Positions 8,533-16,958 of a stretch of 64,000 bases of DNA are shown here, piece by piece. The notes beneath the pieces are model-generated. The model was not told where the DNA came from. It searched no databases and saw only the letters and a list, made by a program, of their open reading frames with translations. The first letter of the stretch is position 1; every line of letters starts with the position of its first letter. This stretch comes from Saprospiraceae bacterium (GTDB lineage Bacteria > Bacteroidota > Bacteroidia > Chitinophagales > Saprospiraceae): the NCBI GenBank assembly GCA_028285545.1, contig JANQPA010000089.1, forward strand, positions 47,672-111,671, written 5' to 3'. The position numbers and the translations under genes are program-made.

Positions 8533-9237
8533 TCAGGGGTATTTTTGAACATAATCTTCAAAATATTTTTGCATGGTCATATTGTGGGGAGTAAAGGTTT
8601 CATCCAGTGTAATAAGGGTTTCGATATAATCTATTCTAAAGACTCTGAAGTCATTTCTAATCCTACAAAAGGCAATGAGCAGGAAATTTCCGTTGATACT
8701 ATAAATGGCAAAAGGTTCAATATTTCGGGTGGTTCGCTTTTTCTGGGAGGAAAGATAGTTGATTTTTAAAACCTGAAAATGGATAATAGCCGATTGAATT
8801 TGCATTAAGTTATTGCTGGTTTTTTCTTCTTTCTGATGTCCTCCAAATATGATTCGTTCAGCCAATAAATCTGCATTACCTTTTTGAGAATATCTTAAAA
8901 TGGCTTTTATTTTTTCAATGGCACTGGAAACACTTTCCGTTAAGGATTGATCTTTGTTATTTACCAATAAGCGTTCAACCGTAATTAAGGCATTGGCTTC
9001 CTTCTCAGTAAAAAGGACCGGGGGCAAGTGATACCCTTCCATTATAGAATATCCTTTTCCTTCTTCTGTGACAATGGGAATTCCTGATTTTTCCAGTGTT
9101 CGAATATCTCTGTAAATGGTTCTGATGCTTACATTATGCCTTTCAGCCAGCTGCTTTGCGGTAATAATCCTCTTGGATTGCAGCTGGGTTATTATGGCAG
9201 TTAACCTGGAAAGTCTGGGTTTTTCTTTTTCTTCCAT
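8533..9237 (-). CDS. YafY/PafC-like transcriptional regulator (HTH-11 + WYL)
   Basis: 234 residues. Residues 9-64 form a DeoR-like helix-turn-helix (ITAKQLAERHNVSIRTIYRD), followed by a linker helix. The WYL domain at about 140-215 contains LKINYLSSQKKRTTRNIEPFAIY and the ligand-facing strand FRVFRIDYIETL. WYL proteins bind nucleic-acid or small ligands and regulate stress genes. In Bacteroidota such YafY-type regulators often sit beside the gene they control, here the DUF4345 membrane protein. A short inverted repeat, ACTAGT-N5-ACTAGT at 9249-9265, lies just upstream of the start and could be its own operator. Confidence 0.85.
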   Translation of the reverse strand: MEEKEKPRLSRLTAIITQLQSKRIITAKQLAERHNVSIRTIYRDIRTLEKSGIPIVTEEGKGYSIMEGYHLPPVLFTEKEANALITVERLLVNNKDQSLTESVSSAIEKIKAILRYSQKGNADLLAERIIFGGHQKEEKTSNNLMQIQSAIIHFQVLKINYLSSQKKRTTRNIEPFAIYSINGNFLLIAFCRIRNDFRVFRIDYIETLITLDETFTPHNMTMQKYFEDYVQKYP

Positions 9238-9334
9238 TTTTGTTTATTACTAGTAGCTCACTAGTTTGTAGGTAAGATGTGCGACTTATAGGCGCATTGA
9301 TTTAGGCTAATTATTGGCTGGCATTATCTTAATA

Positions 9335-10108
9335 TTAACAATTCTTACACATTGATTTATAAAAATCTATATCTTTCCCTTTCTCAGAAGTCGTATATAG
9401 CTCTTGAATATATAATCGATAATCAGATGCAATTTTTGCATTTTTTATTAACAAGCCCTTATCCAAAGAACTCAAAGAAGAGCTATGTAGAGCAACGAAT
9501 ACTGTATCATCCGTTGCAATTATTCCGCCATAAAAATCATCATTCAAGTACCCTTGTTCCAATTTATCCCAAACCTCTTCTATGTGGTTAAATAGCTGTT
9601 TGTATATATAATCACCAGTTATTATCCTTATATATTTTACATTTTTTATTTTAATAACCTTTTTTATAGCATTCAAATATTTAGCGTTTCTGGATTTTCC
9701 TCCTATTGTAAAAATGTAGTTTTCAGTACTCTCAATTACGCTAATCATTGCATTCGTAATTTCATCGACACCTTCAACTAACTCTTGAAAACTTGAAGTA
9801 GTTCTGATTAATGATTTTGCCTTGTAAAACTTAAAATATCCTGATATATCTGACTTTAATGATTCAAATTGGTTTCTAACGTTTGAAATAATGATTGATG
9901 AACTAACCTTTTTGGTCTCAAATTCTCGGAGGTACTTTTGTCCATTGTTCAGATTATTGAATAAGTTTTCAAGTGTTGTTAAATACAACTCTCTTTCTTT
10001 ATCAGTACTTTTTACTTCAACTCTTTTTTTATAGTATTGAAAGAGGTTGAGTACTAAACTCGTAAGTCCAACTACAACTCCAACTATTGTCCATCCAGAT
10101 ATTTCCAT
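9335..10108 (-). CDS. Hypothetical membrane-anchored protein, possibly with a degenerate phospholipase-D-like fold
   Basis: 257 residues. One N-terminal membrane helix (about 5-24) is followed by the basic YYKKRVEVK, then a coiled-coil-like stretch (about 35-130). From about 130 there is an alpha/beta domain with strands YIFTIGG and VKYIRIITGDYIYKQLF, ending DDFYGGIIATDDTVFVALHSSS. The strand-turn pattern resembles non-catalytic PLD-like domains, but neither an HxK nor an HKD motif is present, so this is weak. Base composition is lower in GC than the neighbours, which could hint at recent acquisition. Stand-alone gene; no operon partner. Function unknown. Confidence 0.6.
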   Translation of the reverse strand: MEISGWTIVGVVVGLTSLVLNLFQYYKKRVEVKSTDKERELYLTTLENLFNNLNNGQKYLREFETKKVSSSIIISNVRNQFESLKSDISGYFKFYKAKSLIRTTSSFQELVEGVDEITNAMISVIESTENYIFTIGGKSRNAKYLNAIKKVIKIKNVKYIRIITGDYIYKQLFNHIEEVWDKLEQGYLNDDFYGGIIATDDTVFVALHSSSLSSLDKGLLIKNAKIASDYRLYIQELYTTSEKGKDIDFYKSMCKNC

Positions 10109-10231
10109 TTATTTTTTTTTGCTCCATCAACTAGTAGAATTCACACTGACATGGAAATCCCATGCGATTACAATTTACTCATTTCTCCACAAATGAAAAA
10201 TAATGAACATTGACCAAATTAACTTTTCAAT

Positions 10232-12481
10232 TTACCAGAGCTTAATGTTTTTCATAATTTTGGCGTAGCGAGGATCTTTTTGAAGCGGATTGCCATCTTT
10301 TCTAGCGTAATAGGGCATATTGGGGTCTCGGTCATTAGCCATTTGACTTAAACATTCAAAGAATAGGTCATCATCATATCCAGGAGGAATAAGAGAATAA
10401 AGGACCCTAGCAGTGTTGGATGGATAATATTTTTGGTAATCAATCTTCTGAAGGTACCTGAGTAGCGTTATCCAGGTAAGATTAATATCCTTAGTTTTTT
10501 CGTATTCACGGTCAATAAATTTATTCAATGTGACTGGATCGATGGTAGCATCAAGATATAATTTTTTCATACTTTCAATAGCTTCTTTATCATTTCCTAA
10601 ATCCCGATTTTTCACCACGTTTGTCAACTTAACAAAATCACTTTCCTCATCAATTAAGCTTAGCTTTTCTATTAACTTGACAGCACTCAAATATTTATTT
10701 TCATTCATATACATAATAGCTTCAAAGGCCAGAACTTGCGGATTGAGTGGGTCAATTTCTTTAGCATACCACATTTGCTCCCAGGCCTTTTCCCATTCAT
10801 TGACCTGCATGTAAAGATGGGCAAGCGCTGACCGATTGGCAGAATTATTTGGATTTAGTTCAAGGCTTTTTTTAGTCAACTGAATCCCTTTCTCATAATT
10901 GTAATCAATTGAGAAAGCCTTATAACTCAGATAGCCCAGAGTAAGCCAATGATCGGGATCAATCTCTACTGCTTTCTCCCCATAGTAAAAAATATTAGGC
11001 CTGGCGATCTTGGGATCTACTACCCCTATTTGTTGCATGTAAATCCAGGAGCCGGCTACTCCAAGATATCCTTCGATGTTTGTAGAATCCAGCTCTATTG
11101 CTTTTTTATAGTGGATTATCGATTGTTCCAGGTCCTTCTTGCTGAACTTTTGAAGTAGGTAATTACCTTTTAATACCTCTTTATAAGCTTCTGGATTAAT
11201 ATCTTCATGAACTCGTACATCTTCAATAGCACCAGGATTTAGTTTGATGGCTACCATTTGGGATATTTCATCAAATAATTTCGGTAGCTCGCTTACCTGA
11301 ATTTTGAATTCACTAGACCACATTAGTTCTTCCGTTTTAGTATCCAATAATCTAGTCCTGTAAACGTAGCCATTACTTGATGGAGAAAGGCTGGATTCCA
11401 AGATGGAATTTACTCCCAATTCCCTTCCTATTTGTTTTAACCGTTTCGATGATTCTGCATAAGATAAAGTTGAGGTCCTGGAGATGGTCTTAAGTTTATT
11501 CAACTTACCTAATTCTGTGATAATTCCGTCATGCAAACCAGCCAGTAAGTAATCATTTTGGTTGTTGGGCAAATTATTTTGAATGGGAAGAACGGCAATT
11601 GAACTTAGGTTTCGGAGAGGGCTTTTATTATTTTTAAGGGTGATGAAGCGCAAAGATCTCGGATTTAGTTTTAGTGGATTCATAATAAAATATCCAGTCG
11701 AGAAAATAGCTAAAAGGCCAATCACCATTTGTAATATCACCGCCTTTTTATTCCATCTACCTTTAAAAAAACTGAAAGTAATGGAAGAAAACAGGCCAAA
11801 AACCAGGAAGATAATTAAAATATCTAGCAGGAGAGGTTCCAGATTATAGTGTTCAATAAAGAAATTAAATGCCTCCATAACCACCCATGCGGAACCGAGA
11901 TAGATGGCTAAATTTTTCCCTATTTTTTTACCAATAGGTTTTTGTTTAAGCTTACCCTTCATTTCACTTCTCCTGGGGACAACCAGACCTCTATTGGCAA
12001 TGGCATACACTTCCATTGCCTCTTCAACATTCTTAAAGTCAAATTCCCCCAATGAAACGAGATGAAATTCCGACTTGTTTTTGATCTGATCACGAACAGC
12101 CTTAGACAATAATATTACACCAGGAATTCCTAAGGATTCGATACGGGAAGCAATATTGACACCGTCACCAAAAGCATTATTGTTTTTAAATATTACGTCT
12201 CCTAAATGCATTCCTATACGAACAGGAATGTTTTTATTCTGAAATGACACTTGCAAAGCAATCGCACATTCTGTTCCTTTCGTTCCGCTATCAAAAGTCA
12301 ATAAACAGCCATCCCCAAAATACTGAGTGATCTCTCCTTCATAATTAAGGACATTTTCTTCTAGTACTTCTTTAAACTGATTGAGCAAAGACAATGCATT
12401 TTTTTCGTCTTCCTGCATTAAAGAAGTATAGCCTGCGATATCCGCAAAAAGCACTGTTTTTAGTTTTCGCGTTTCAGACAT
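10232..12481 (-). CDS. Class III nucleotide cyclase-homology protein with membrane helices, TolB/FlgO-like and TPR domains
   Basis: 749 residues. The cyclase-homology domain spans about 5-175. It has both metal-binding aspartates (Asp14 in FADIAGYT, Asp57 in YFGDG) and the transition-state pair Asn109/Arg113 in GVNIASR. The two base-specifying positions are changed: the usual Lys is Gln53, and the residue seven before Asn109 is Asn102, not Asp. Two or three membrane helices follow at about 190-267. A domain beginning SIAVLPIQNN near 290 resembles the TolB-N/FlgO-like domain of similar regulators. TPR repeats occupy about 430-740. Proteins of this layout are common, poorly understood bacterial signalling proteins. 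It may be an altered-specificity cyclase or a pseudo-enzyme scaffold. Confidence 0.82.
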   Translation of the reverse strand: MSETRKLKTVLFADIAGYTSLMQEDEKNALSLLNQFKEVLEENVLNYEGEITQYFGDGCLLTFDSGTKGTECAIALQVSFQNKNIPVRIGMHLGDVIFKNNNAFGDGVNIASRIESLGIPGVILLSKAVRDQIKNKSEFHLVSLGEFDFKNVEEAMEVYAIANRGLVVPRRSEMKGKLKQKPIGKKIGKNLAIYLGSAWVVMEAFNFFIEHYNLEPLLLDILIIFLVFGLFSSITFSFFKGRWNKKAVILQMVIGLLAIFSTGYFIMNPLKLNPRSLRFITLKNNKSPLRNLSSIAVLPIQNNLPNNQNDYLLAGLHDGIITELGKLNKLKTISRTSTLSYAESSKRLKQIGRELGVNSILESSLSPSSNGYVYRTRLLDTKTEELMWSSEFKIQVSELPKLFDEISQMVAIKLNPGAIEDVRVHEDINPEAYKEVLKGNYLLQKFSKKDLEQSIIHYKKAIELDSTNIEGYLGVAGSWIYMQQIGVVDPKIARPNIFYYGEKAVEIDPDHWLTLGYLSYKAFSIDYNYEKGIQLTKKSLELNPNNSANRSALAHLYMQVNEWEKAWEQMWYAKEIDPLNPQVLAFEAIMYMNENKYLSAVKLIEKLSLIDEESDFVKLTNVVKNRDLGNDKEAIESMKKLYLDATIDPVTLNKFIDREYEKTKDINLTWITLLRYLQKIDYQKYYPSNTARVLYSLIPPGYDDDLFFECLSQMANDRDPNMPYYARKDGNPLQKDPRYAKIMKNIKLW

Positions 12482-12524
12482 TTTCTAAAAGGTTTATTTA
12501 GAACGATGGTATTTTACCAAATTA

Positions 12525-12532
12525 CAAAAATA
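12525..12532 (-). promoter_or_regulatory. -7 box upstream of the cyclase-TPR gene
   Basis: TATTTTTG on the minus strand is an exact TAnnTTTG match, 44 bases before the cyclase gene start. No TTTG is seen at the -33 distance. The remainder of 12533-12656 shows no gene. Confidence 0.35.
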
Positions 12533-12656
12533 AGAAAGAGATCGCCTGAAAAGCATAACATTTAAATATTTTGAAAGAATCTCCCTGCTTATTTGATCTA
12601 ACTATTCTACTTACAAAAGGATGGGCAATACTTAGACGATATTTTTCATAGTTAGT

Positions 12657-12896
12657 TCATGTACATTTGTATGCTCCTGGGGCTGTGTAAAAACTAAATT
12701 TTCTAAAAATTTTAGTTTCTACACAACCTTGTTGACGCGTACAGAATGTAAAAAAAAACATGGTATTACTAAATCCAAAGCCACCGAAGGTACCTAACAT
12801 TTTTTGTGCTCCATGAGGTAGAAGGAAAAGTCCTAAGGTAAATCGAATAATTAAGCCTGTCCAATCATTGTTGGTCTTAAAAATCAGATCTTTCAT
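12657..12896 (-). pseudogene. Truncated DoxX-family gene
   Basis: The frame from ATG 12896 reads MKDLIFKTNNDWTGLIIRF and then GLFLLPHGAQKMLGTFGGFG, the start and first helix of DoxX-type membrane proteins (usual length about 130-150). The match stops after residue 40, near 12775. The rest of the frame is encoded by a poly-A stretch and a 48-bp palindrome and ends at 12657, so helices 2-4 are gone. I see no remaining DoxX sequence beyond the palindrome, so this is a deletion or insertion remnant, not a frameshift. It is most likely non-functional. Confidence 0.7.
12681..12728. repeat. 48-bp near-perfect palindrome inside the broken DoxX gene
   Basis: The left arm begins GGCTGTGTAAAAACTAAATT; the right arm, read on the other strand, begins GGTTGTGTAGAAACTAAAAT. 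The arms of 23 bases differ at three or four positions. Ends of the GGYTGTGTA type look like insertion-sequence terminal repeats, but nothing lies between the arms, so it could be the joined ends of an excised element or a miniature element. As RNA it would also fold into a strong hairpin. Confidence 0.6.
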
Positions 12897-13048
12897 TCTA
12901 AGTGATTTTGTGAAATAATTGCACAAAACTCAGCTTAATGAAGGAGTAAAAAATTCAATTTCAGATGGCTTAAGTTGAATTTTTTTTCCTTCTTTCCATA
13001 ATTTTCTTCGTATTTCTCGAAAGAATTTTAACATAGCTTTTCATTAAA

Positions 13049-13858
13049 TTATTGATTCGTTTTCATTATTCCTTGATAAAAACTATCAAGAAACAAGGAA
13101 TTATGAGTTTCATGCTGATAAAATTCAGTAGTCAAACTTATATTTTGTTTTTTCTTTAACTCTCCTATGAATTCCTCAATTTTGTTTTTATGAAATGCTG
13201 GTTCTGGCTGGTACGTTAGATGGATTTTCACCTTATTTCGAATATTTGCCTTTTTTAATCTATCGGTAACTTCGCCATCACTATACCAAATGGAGGGGTC
13301 GTAAATATGGATCACTTCAAAAGGGTTATCCAATGATAAGATATAGCCACCAAAGTAACCGCCATAAGAATGTCCAATTAAGGTTTCGTGCTTATTTGTG
13401 GAGTAATTTTTATTTACATCTGGAATTAATTCATTCACGAGATAATTATAGAATTTCATTCCTTGCCCTGAATTGGAATCATTATACCAAGTAGAATCAA
13501 CTTCCTCTCCATCATATTCAATTCTTGAATGACTAAAAGTGAGGTCCATCCCTCTTTTTTCATTCACGTCAATATGTGGGATGCCAACAACTATTGAGTT
13601 TGCAATCTTCTTGTTGGCTCCTATGTCAAAAATTATGTTTCTGATCAACTCAAACCTCCATTCCGCATCAAAAACATAAATGACTGGATAGCTTAAGGTA
13701 TCTGAATATCGAAGTGGTAAACTAACCCAGTAGCTTCTGTCTTCATTGAGGTATTCGGAATGTATTTTGTGCTCAATAGCTTCATTGATGCAAATAGAGT
13801 GTTGAGCGATGGAAAGGTTTGAGGTAAGAAGAAGGATAAATAGTAAGATATTTTTCAT
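13049..13858 (-). CDS. Secreted alpha/beta-hydrolase, esterase D/enterobactin-esterase-like
   Basis: 269 residues with a clear signal peptide (KNILLFILLLTSNLSIAQ, cut at about 18). The mature part opens with EYLNEDRSYWVSLPLRYSD and YPVIYVFDAEWRFEL, the pattern of the putative-esterase family (PF00756). The nucleophile elbow GHSYGGYFGGY is near residues 161-171 with Ser as nucleophile. An acid and a late His (HETHNS near 250) complete a plausible triad. The length is typical. It is predicted to act in the periplasm or outside on an acyl or phenolic ester; the substrate is unknown. It is separate from its neighbours and has no siderophore genes beside it. Confidence 0.82.
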   Translation of the reverse strand: MKNILLFILLLTSNLSIAQHSICINEAIEHKIHSEYLNEDRSYWVSLPLRYSDTLSYPVIYVFDAEWRFELIRNIIFDIGANKKIANSIVVGIPHIDVNEKRGMDLTFSHSRIEYDGEEVDSTWYNDSNSGQGMKFYNYLVNELIPDVNKNYSTNKHETLIGHSYGGYFGGYILSLDNPFEVIHIYDPSIWYSDGEVTDRLKKANIRNKVKIHLTYQPEPAFHKNKIEEFIGELKKKQNISLTTEFYQHETHNSLFLDSFYQGIMKTNQ

Positions 13859-13922
13859 TTGTATTTACTTAATTGCATTAGGAGATCATTACCTTTTGGA
13901 AAAAACATGAAACAATATCCAA

Positions 13923-14318
13923 CTATTCATAATCATCAGAAAACTTAACAATTTTTTGATCCCCAAAATCTCCATCTTTCCATTCATGAAACCCCATACA
14001 CATCCCATCTCCATTTTGAGTGTTTAATTCCTCAATTATTTCACCATTTTTCTGTAAAAGTATTTTTGTTTCCATTCTCAAAGAATACTCCTCGTTTTCT
14101 AATATTCCTGTTACCCCATCCATCATCATCATAAGGCCATATATTGCATCATCAATTCCCTTTATTATCCTAGATTTGGTGCCCTCATCTGTTTCAGGTG
14201 GAATTCTATTAAATGCATATTTTCGTATATCTTCAAATATTATTAAGCCCGCCGCATGTTGTAGCCACAATTCTCTATTTCTTTTATCTTCTGGAGGATT
14301 AGTTAGTATCCTATTCAT
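13923..14318 (-). CDS. Hypothetical protein, probable operon partner of the gene at 14325
   Basis: 131 residues, soluble and acidic. Recognisable features are an N-terminal WLQHAAGLIIFEDIRKYAF helix, a Met-rich helix DDAIYGLMMMMDGVTGIL, and a strand-rich tail ending HEWKDGDFGDQKIVKFSDDYE. I do not recognise the family with confidence. It starts 6 bases after the stop of the 127-residue gene upstream, so the two are translated from one message. Paired small acidic soluble proteins of this size often turn out to be immunity-type proteins, but no toxin is nearby, so I assign no function. Confidence 0.6.
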   Translation of the reverse strand: MNRILTNPPEDKRNRELWLQHAAGLIIFEDIRKYAFNRIPPETDEGTKSRIIKGIDDAIYGLMMMMDGVTGILENEEYSLRMETKILLQKNGEIIEELNTQNGDGMCMGFHEWKDGDFGDQKIVKFSDDYE

Positions 14319-14324
14319 GGCGTT

Positions 14325-14708
14325 TTATTTTTCTTTTACAATTAATCTGAATTTCATTCTATTCCATTTCGGGCTCATGCCATGTAAAAAAATCAGGCTC
14401 CCAAACTCATCCATATTATTGCCTCTGCATGATTTTTCTATCCAATTTTTATAGAATTGCTCAATTTGCATTTCGTTAAGTTCCGGTAGTTGGAAAACTG
14501 ATAAATCCCAATATTTAGAGAATTCGGACTGGGTCAATTCGGTACCTATCAATTCACTAATACCCATTAATTTGGTCAATAATTCCAATTCATCTTCACT
14601 ATTCAAAGTAAGGGTTTGAAAATCCGGATATGCATCAACGAATTTTTCAAAACTATTGAAGTCATTTACATTAAACTTGTCACTTGCTATAAAATTGAAA
14701 TTCATCAT
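14325..14708 (-). CDS. Hypothetical protein, first gene of a two-gene operon
   Basis: 127 residues, acidic and largely helical (FEKFVDAYPDFQTLTLNSED, then LPELNEMQIEQFYKNWIEKS), with a basic C-terminal strand WNRMKFRLIVKEK. There are two adjacent start codons (14708 and 14705). No signal peptide or membrane helix. I do not recognise a domain. It is tightly coupled to the gene at 13923. The divergent msrA gene lies 140 bp away. Confidence 0.55.
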   Translation of the reverse strand: MMNFNFIASDKFNVNDFNSFEKFVDAYPDFQTLTLNSEDELELLTKLMGISELIGTELTQSEFSKYWDLSVFQLPELNEMQIEQFYKNWIEKSCRGNNMDEFGSLIFLHGMSPKWNRMKFRLIVKEK

Positions 14709-14847
14709 CTATATGGCGTGTCAATCACTTATCTCTACAAGTTACATAATCCTCTCTCAAAGAAAAATAAAGAACTAAATCAAGCACTCCACACAACCTT
14801 TTACTCTACCCCACTGTTTTCCAAATGCAAAAGCTAAAATAAGACTC

Positions 14848-15405
14848 ATGACAAACTCACAAAATCTGGAATTGGCTACGCTCGGAAGCGGCTGTTTTTG
14901 GTGTACGGAAGCTATTTTTCAAAGAGTGGAAGGTGTTCATTCTGTAGTTTCTGGTTATGCGGGGGATACAGAAGAAACGGCCAATTATAAGCAAGTTTGC
15001 TCCGGTACAACCAAACACGCAGAGGTTGTTCAAATTCAATTCGATCCTACCATCATTTCTTTCGAAGAAATTCTGGAAATATTTTTCAGTACTCATGATC
15101 CAACTACCTTAAACAGACAGGGCAACGATGTGGGTCCTCAATACCGCTCCGTCATTTTCTACCATAGTGAAGCCCAAAGAGCAATTGCCCAAAAAGCAAA
15201 AGCAGAAATTGCTCCTCAAATATGGGATGACCCTATCGTCACCGAAATTAGTCCTTTAGATACTTTTTATGGTGGGGAGGCTTATCATCAAAACTATTAT
15301 AATACAGTGGGGGCTCGCAATCCCTATTGCTCATTTGTTATTAGCCCTAAAGTGAATAAGTTTAGGAAGAAGTTTGCCCATCGTTTGAAGTCTTCGGTGG
15401 AGTAA
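14848..15405 (+). CDS. msrA: Peptide-methionine (S)-S-oxide reductase
   Basis: 185 residues. The catalytic motif GSGCFWCTEAIFQRVEGV is at residues 13-30 with nucleophilic Cys16 and a second cysteine at 19. The family blocks GYAGDTEETANYKQVCSGTTKHAEVVQI, FFSTHDPTTLNRQGNDVGPQYRS and AYHQNYY are all present. It reduces the S-epimer of methionine sulfoxide in proteins, using thioredoxin. The length agrees with cytoplasmic MsrA (170-190); there is no signal peptide and no fused MsrB. It stands alone and is followed directly by a period-8 repeat array that starts three bases after the stop codon. Confidence 0.97.
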   Translation: MTNSQNLELATLGSGCFWCTEAIFQRVEGVHSVVSGYAGDTEETANYKQVCSGTTKHAEVVQIQFDPTIISFEEILEIFFSTHDPTTLNRQGNDVGPQYRSVIFYHSEAQRAIAQKAKAEIAPQIWDDPIVTEISPLDTFYGGEAYHQNYYNTVGARNPYCSFVISPKVNKFRKKFAHRLKSSVE

Positions 15406-15407
15406 AG

Positions 15408-15498
15408 TGTTCAAGTTTGCAAGTTAACAAGTGTTCAAGTTAATTATTTAATCACCTTATTTTTTCTCAATACTCACTACCCAGTACTCAGTACTCAC
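15408..15498. repeat. Period-8 and period-7 tandem arrays after msrA
   Basis: 15408-15439 reads as four octamers, TGTTCAAG / TTTGCAAG / TTAACAAG / TGTTCAAG. After a 31-base gap, 15471-15498 reads as four heptamers, TACTCAC / TACCCAG / TACTCAG / TACTCAC. Units are degenerate but exactly in register. Confidence 0.8.
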
Positions 15499-15557
15499 AA
15501 GATGCGTATGATATTTGGCAATAAAGTCAAAAATCCAAAATTTATATGCTCTTCCTT

Positions 15558-15588
15558 TTTGGCATTAAACGTAGATTCGTTACCTTTC
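15558..15588 (+). promoter_or_regulatory. Promoter of the transhydrogenase operon
   Basis: TTTG at 15558-15561, a 19-base spacer, then TACCTTTC at 15581-15588. This fits the Bacteroidota -33/-7 pattern TTTG-N19-TAnnTTTG except for the last base. Transcription would start near 15595, giving a 215-base leader that contains the composite hairpin at 15612-15722. Confidence 0.55.
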
Positions 15589-15611
15589 CGGCCTTGAAAT
15601 ATTTAATTAGC

Positions 15612-15722
15612 GCAAGTTGCCCAGCAACTTGCTTGTAAAAAGTAATAGGTAGAAAGTAAAATGACAAAAATGTCTTTTTACTTTCTACTTTTTACCTTTT
15701 ACTCAAGTTGCGATGCAACTTG
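15612..15722. repeat. Composite hairpin: heptamer arrays in inverted orientation, flanked by two small palindromes
   Basis: The left array is GTAAAAA / GTAATAG / GTAGAAA / GTAAAAT at 15635-15662. The right array is TTTTTAC / TTTCTAC / TTTTTAC / CTTTTAC at 15675-15702 and is its reverse complement in register, so the two form a long stem. Outside lie two separate palindromes, GCAAGTTGC-CCA-GCAACTTGC (15612-15632, written with the spacer) and CAAGTTGC-GAT-GCAACTTG (15704-15722). The whole block sits in the leader of the pnt operon. Confidence 0.75.
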
Positions 15723-15809
15723 AATGAATTAATCTATTGCTATTTTCCGAATAAGAGTAAACTTAGAGGTAAGTATTTCTAAGGTGCTCTCAAACAGGCT
15801 TCACAAATT

Positions 15810-16907
15810 ATGAAATTAGGCGTTTTAAAAGAACAGGAATTTAAACGCGTTGCCATTGTTCCGGAGACCATTCCCAAATTCCAGGCACTGGGCTTGGAGC
15901 TGGTAATAGAATCCGATGCAGGCCTCCAGGCCATGCACAACAATGATGCCTATACGCAACAAGGTGCTACTATTGCCAGTCGTAAGGAGGTGTTAGAGCA
16001 ATCTGACATTTTACTGAGTATCGCTCCACCTTCCGATGAAGAGCTAAAGAGCGTAAAAAAAGAAGTTATTTTATTATCTCAATTTGAACCTTATAATGAC
16101 AAGGAGGTAACAGCCAAATTGCAGAAAATGGGACTCAGAGCCTTTAGCTTTGATATGATTCCCAGAACTACCTTAGCTCAGGCGATGGATGTCCTCTCTT
16201 CTATGGCCTCTATCGCAGGATATAAGGCTGTTTTGGAAGCGGCCCACCACTTGCCCAGATATTTTCCTATGTTGATTACAGCTGCCGGAAGTGTTCGGCC
16301 AGCCACGGTTTTGGTGCTCGGTGCCGGAGTAGCAGGCCTCCAATCCATAGCTACGGCTAAACGTTTGGGAGCCATGGTGGAAGCTTTTGATACCCGTGCT
16401 GCTGCCAAGGAAGAGGTTAAGAGTTTGGGAGGTAAATTTATTGAAGTAGAAGGAGCCAAGGATGATACCTCAGCTGGTGGTTATGCTGTGGAACAGGATG
16501 AAGATTTTCTTAGAAGACAGCGCGAAGAAGTGCAAAAAAGAGCGATGAAAGCAGATGTGATTATCACAACTGCTCAGGTTAGAGGTCGCAAAGCACCAGT
16601 TTTGGTACCTAAAACCACTGTTGATCAAATGAAGCCAGGCTCTGTAATTGTAGATTTGGCAGCATCAACAGGCGGCAATTGTGAGCTGTCCGAAAACAAT
16701 AAAGTCATCAAACATAATGAAGTAACCATCATAGGAAATTCCTTTTTAGCAGATGGAATGCCTCAGGATGCTAGTTTATTATATAGTAATAATGTGATAA
16801 ACTTTATGAAAACCTGGGTTAAAGAAGGGGCTCTAGATCTGGATATGGAAAACGAGATCATCGCCTCCGCTTTATTCACTGCTGAAAAAGAGGAAGAGAG
16901 TTCCTAA
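15810..16907 (+). CDS. pntAA: NAD(P) transhydrogenase subunit alpha part 1 (NAD(H)-binding)
   Basis: 365 residues, the soluble dI domain of the proton-translocating transhydrogenase. The N-terminus MKLGVLKEQEFKRVAIVPET matches the alanine-dehydrogenase/PNT N-terminal domain. The NAD-binding Rossmann loop VLVLGAGVAGLQSIATAKRLGA is near residues 166-187, followed by the acidic residue in EAFDTR that binds the ribose, and then the mobile loop region EVQKRAMKADVIITTAQVRGRKAP. Cytoplasmic; it exchanges hydride with the NADP(H) domain of the beta subunit. The alpha subunit is split into two genes, as in many non-enteric bacteria. A gap of 51 bp leads to pntAB. Confidence 0.95.
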   Translation: MKLGVLKEQEFKRVAIVPETIPKFQALGLELVIESDAGLQAMHNNDAYTQQGATIASRKEVLEQSDILLSIAPPSDEELKSVKKEVILLSQFEPYNDKEVTAKLQKMGLRAFSFDMIPRTTLAQAMDVLSSMASIAGYKAVLEAAHHLPRYFPMLITAAGSVRPATVLVLGAGVAGLQSIATAKRLGAMVEAFDTRAAAKEEVKSLGGKFIEVEGAKDDTSAGGYAVEQDEDFLRRQREEVQKRAMKADVIITTAQVRGRKAPVLVPKTTVDQMKPGSVIVDLAASTGGNCELSENNKVIKHNEVTIIGNSFLADGMPQDASLLYSNNVINFMKTWVKEGALDLDMENEIIASALFTAEKEEESS

Positions 16908-16958
16908 TTTTTGATAATCATGTTTTTGCTATAAAAAGTAAAAACGAAGAAATATAAT

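Noticed and set aside
12681..12728. Simple terminator for the DoxX fragment
   Set aside because: The frame runs through the palindrome rather than stopping before it, and the GGYTGTGTA ends are more like transposon ends; a terminator role is still possible.
14616..14837. Plus-strand frame before msrA
   Set aside because: It is antisense to the 127-residue gene and its tail lies in the msrA leader; no similarity and no start signal.
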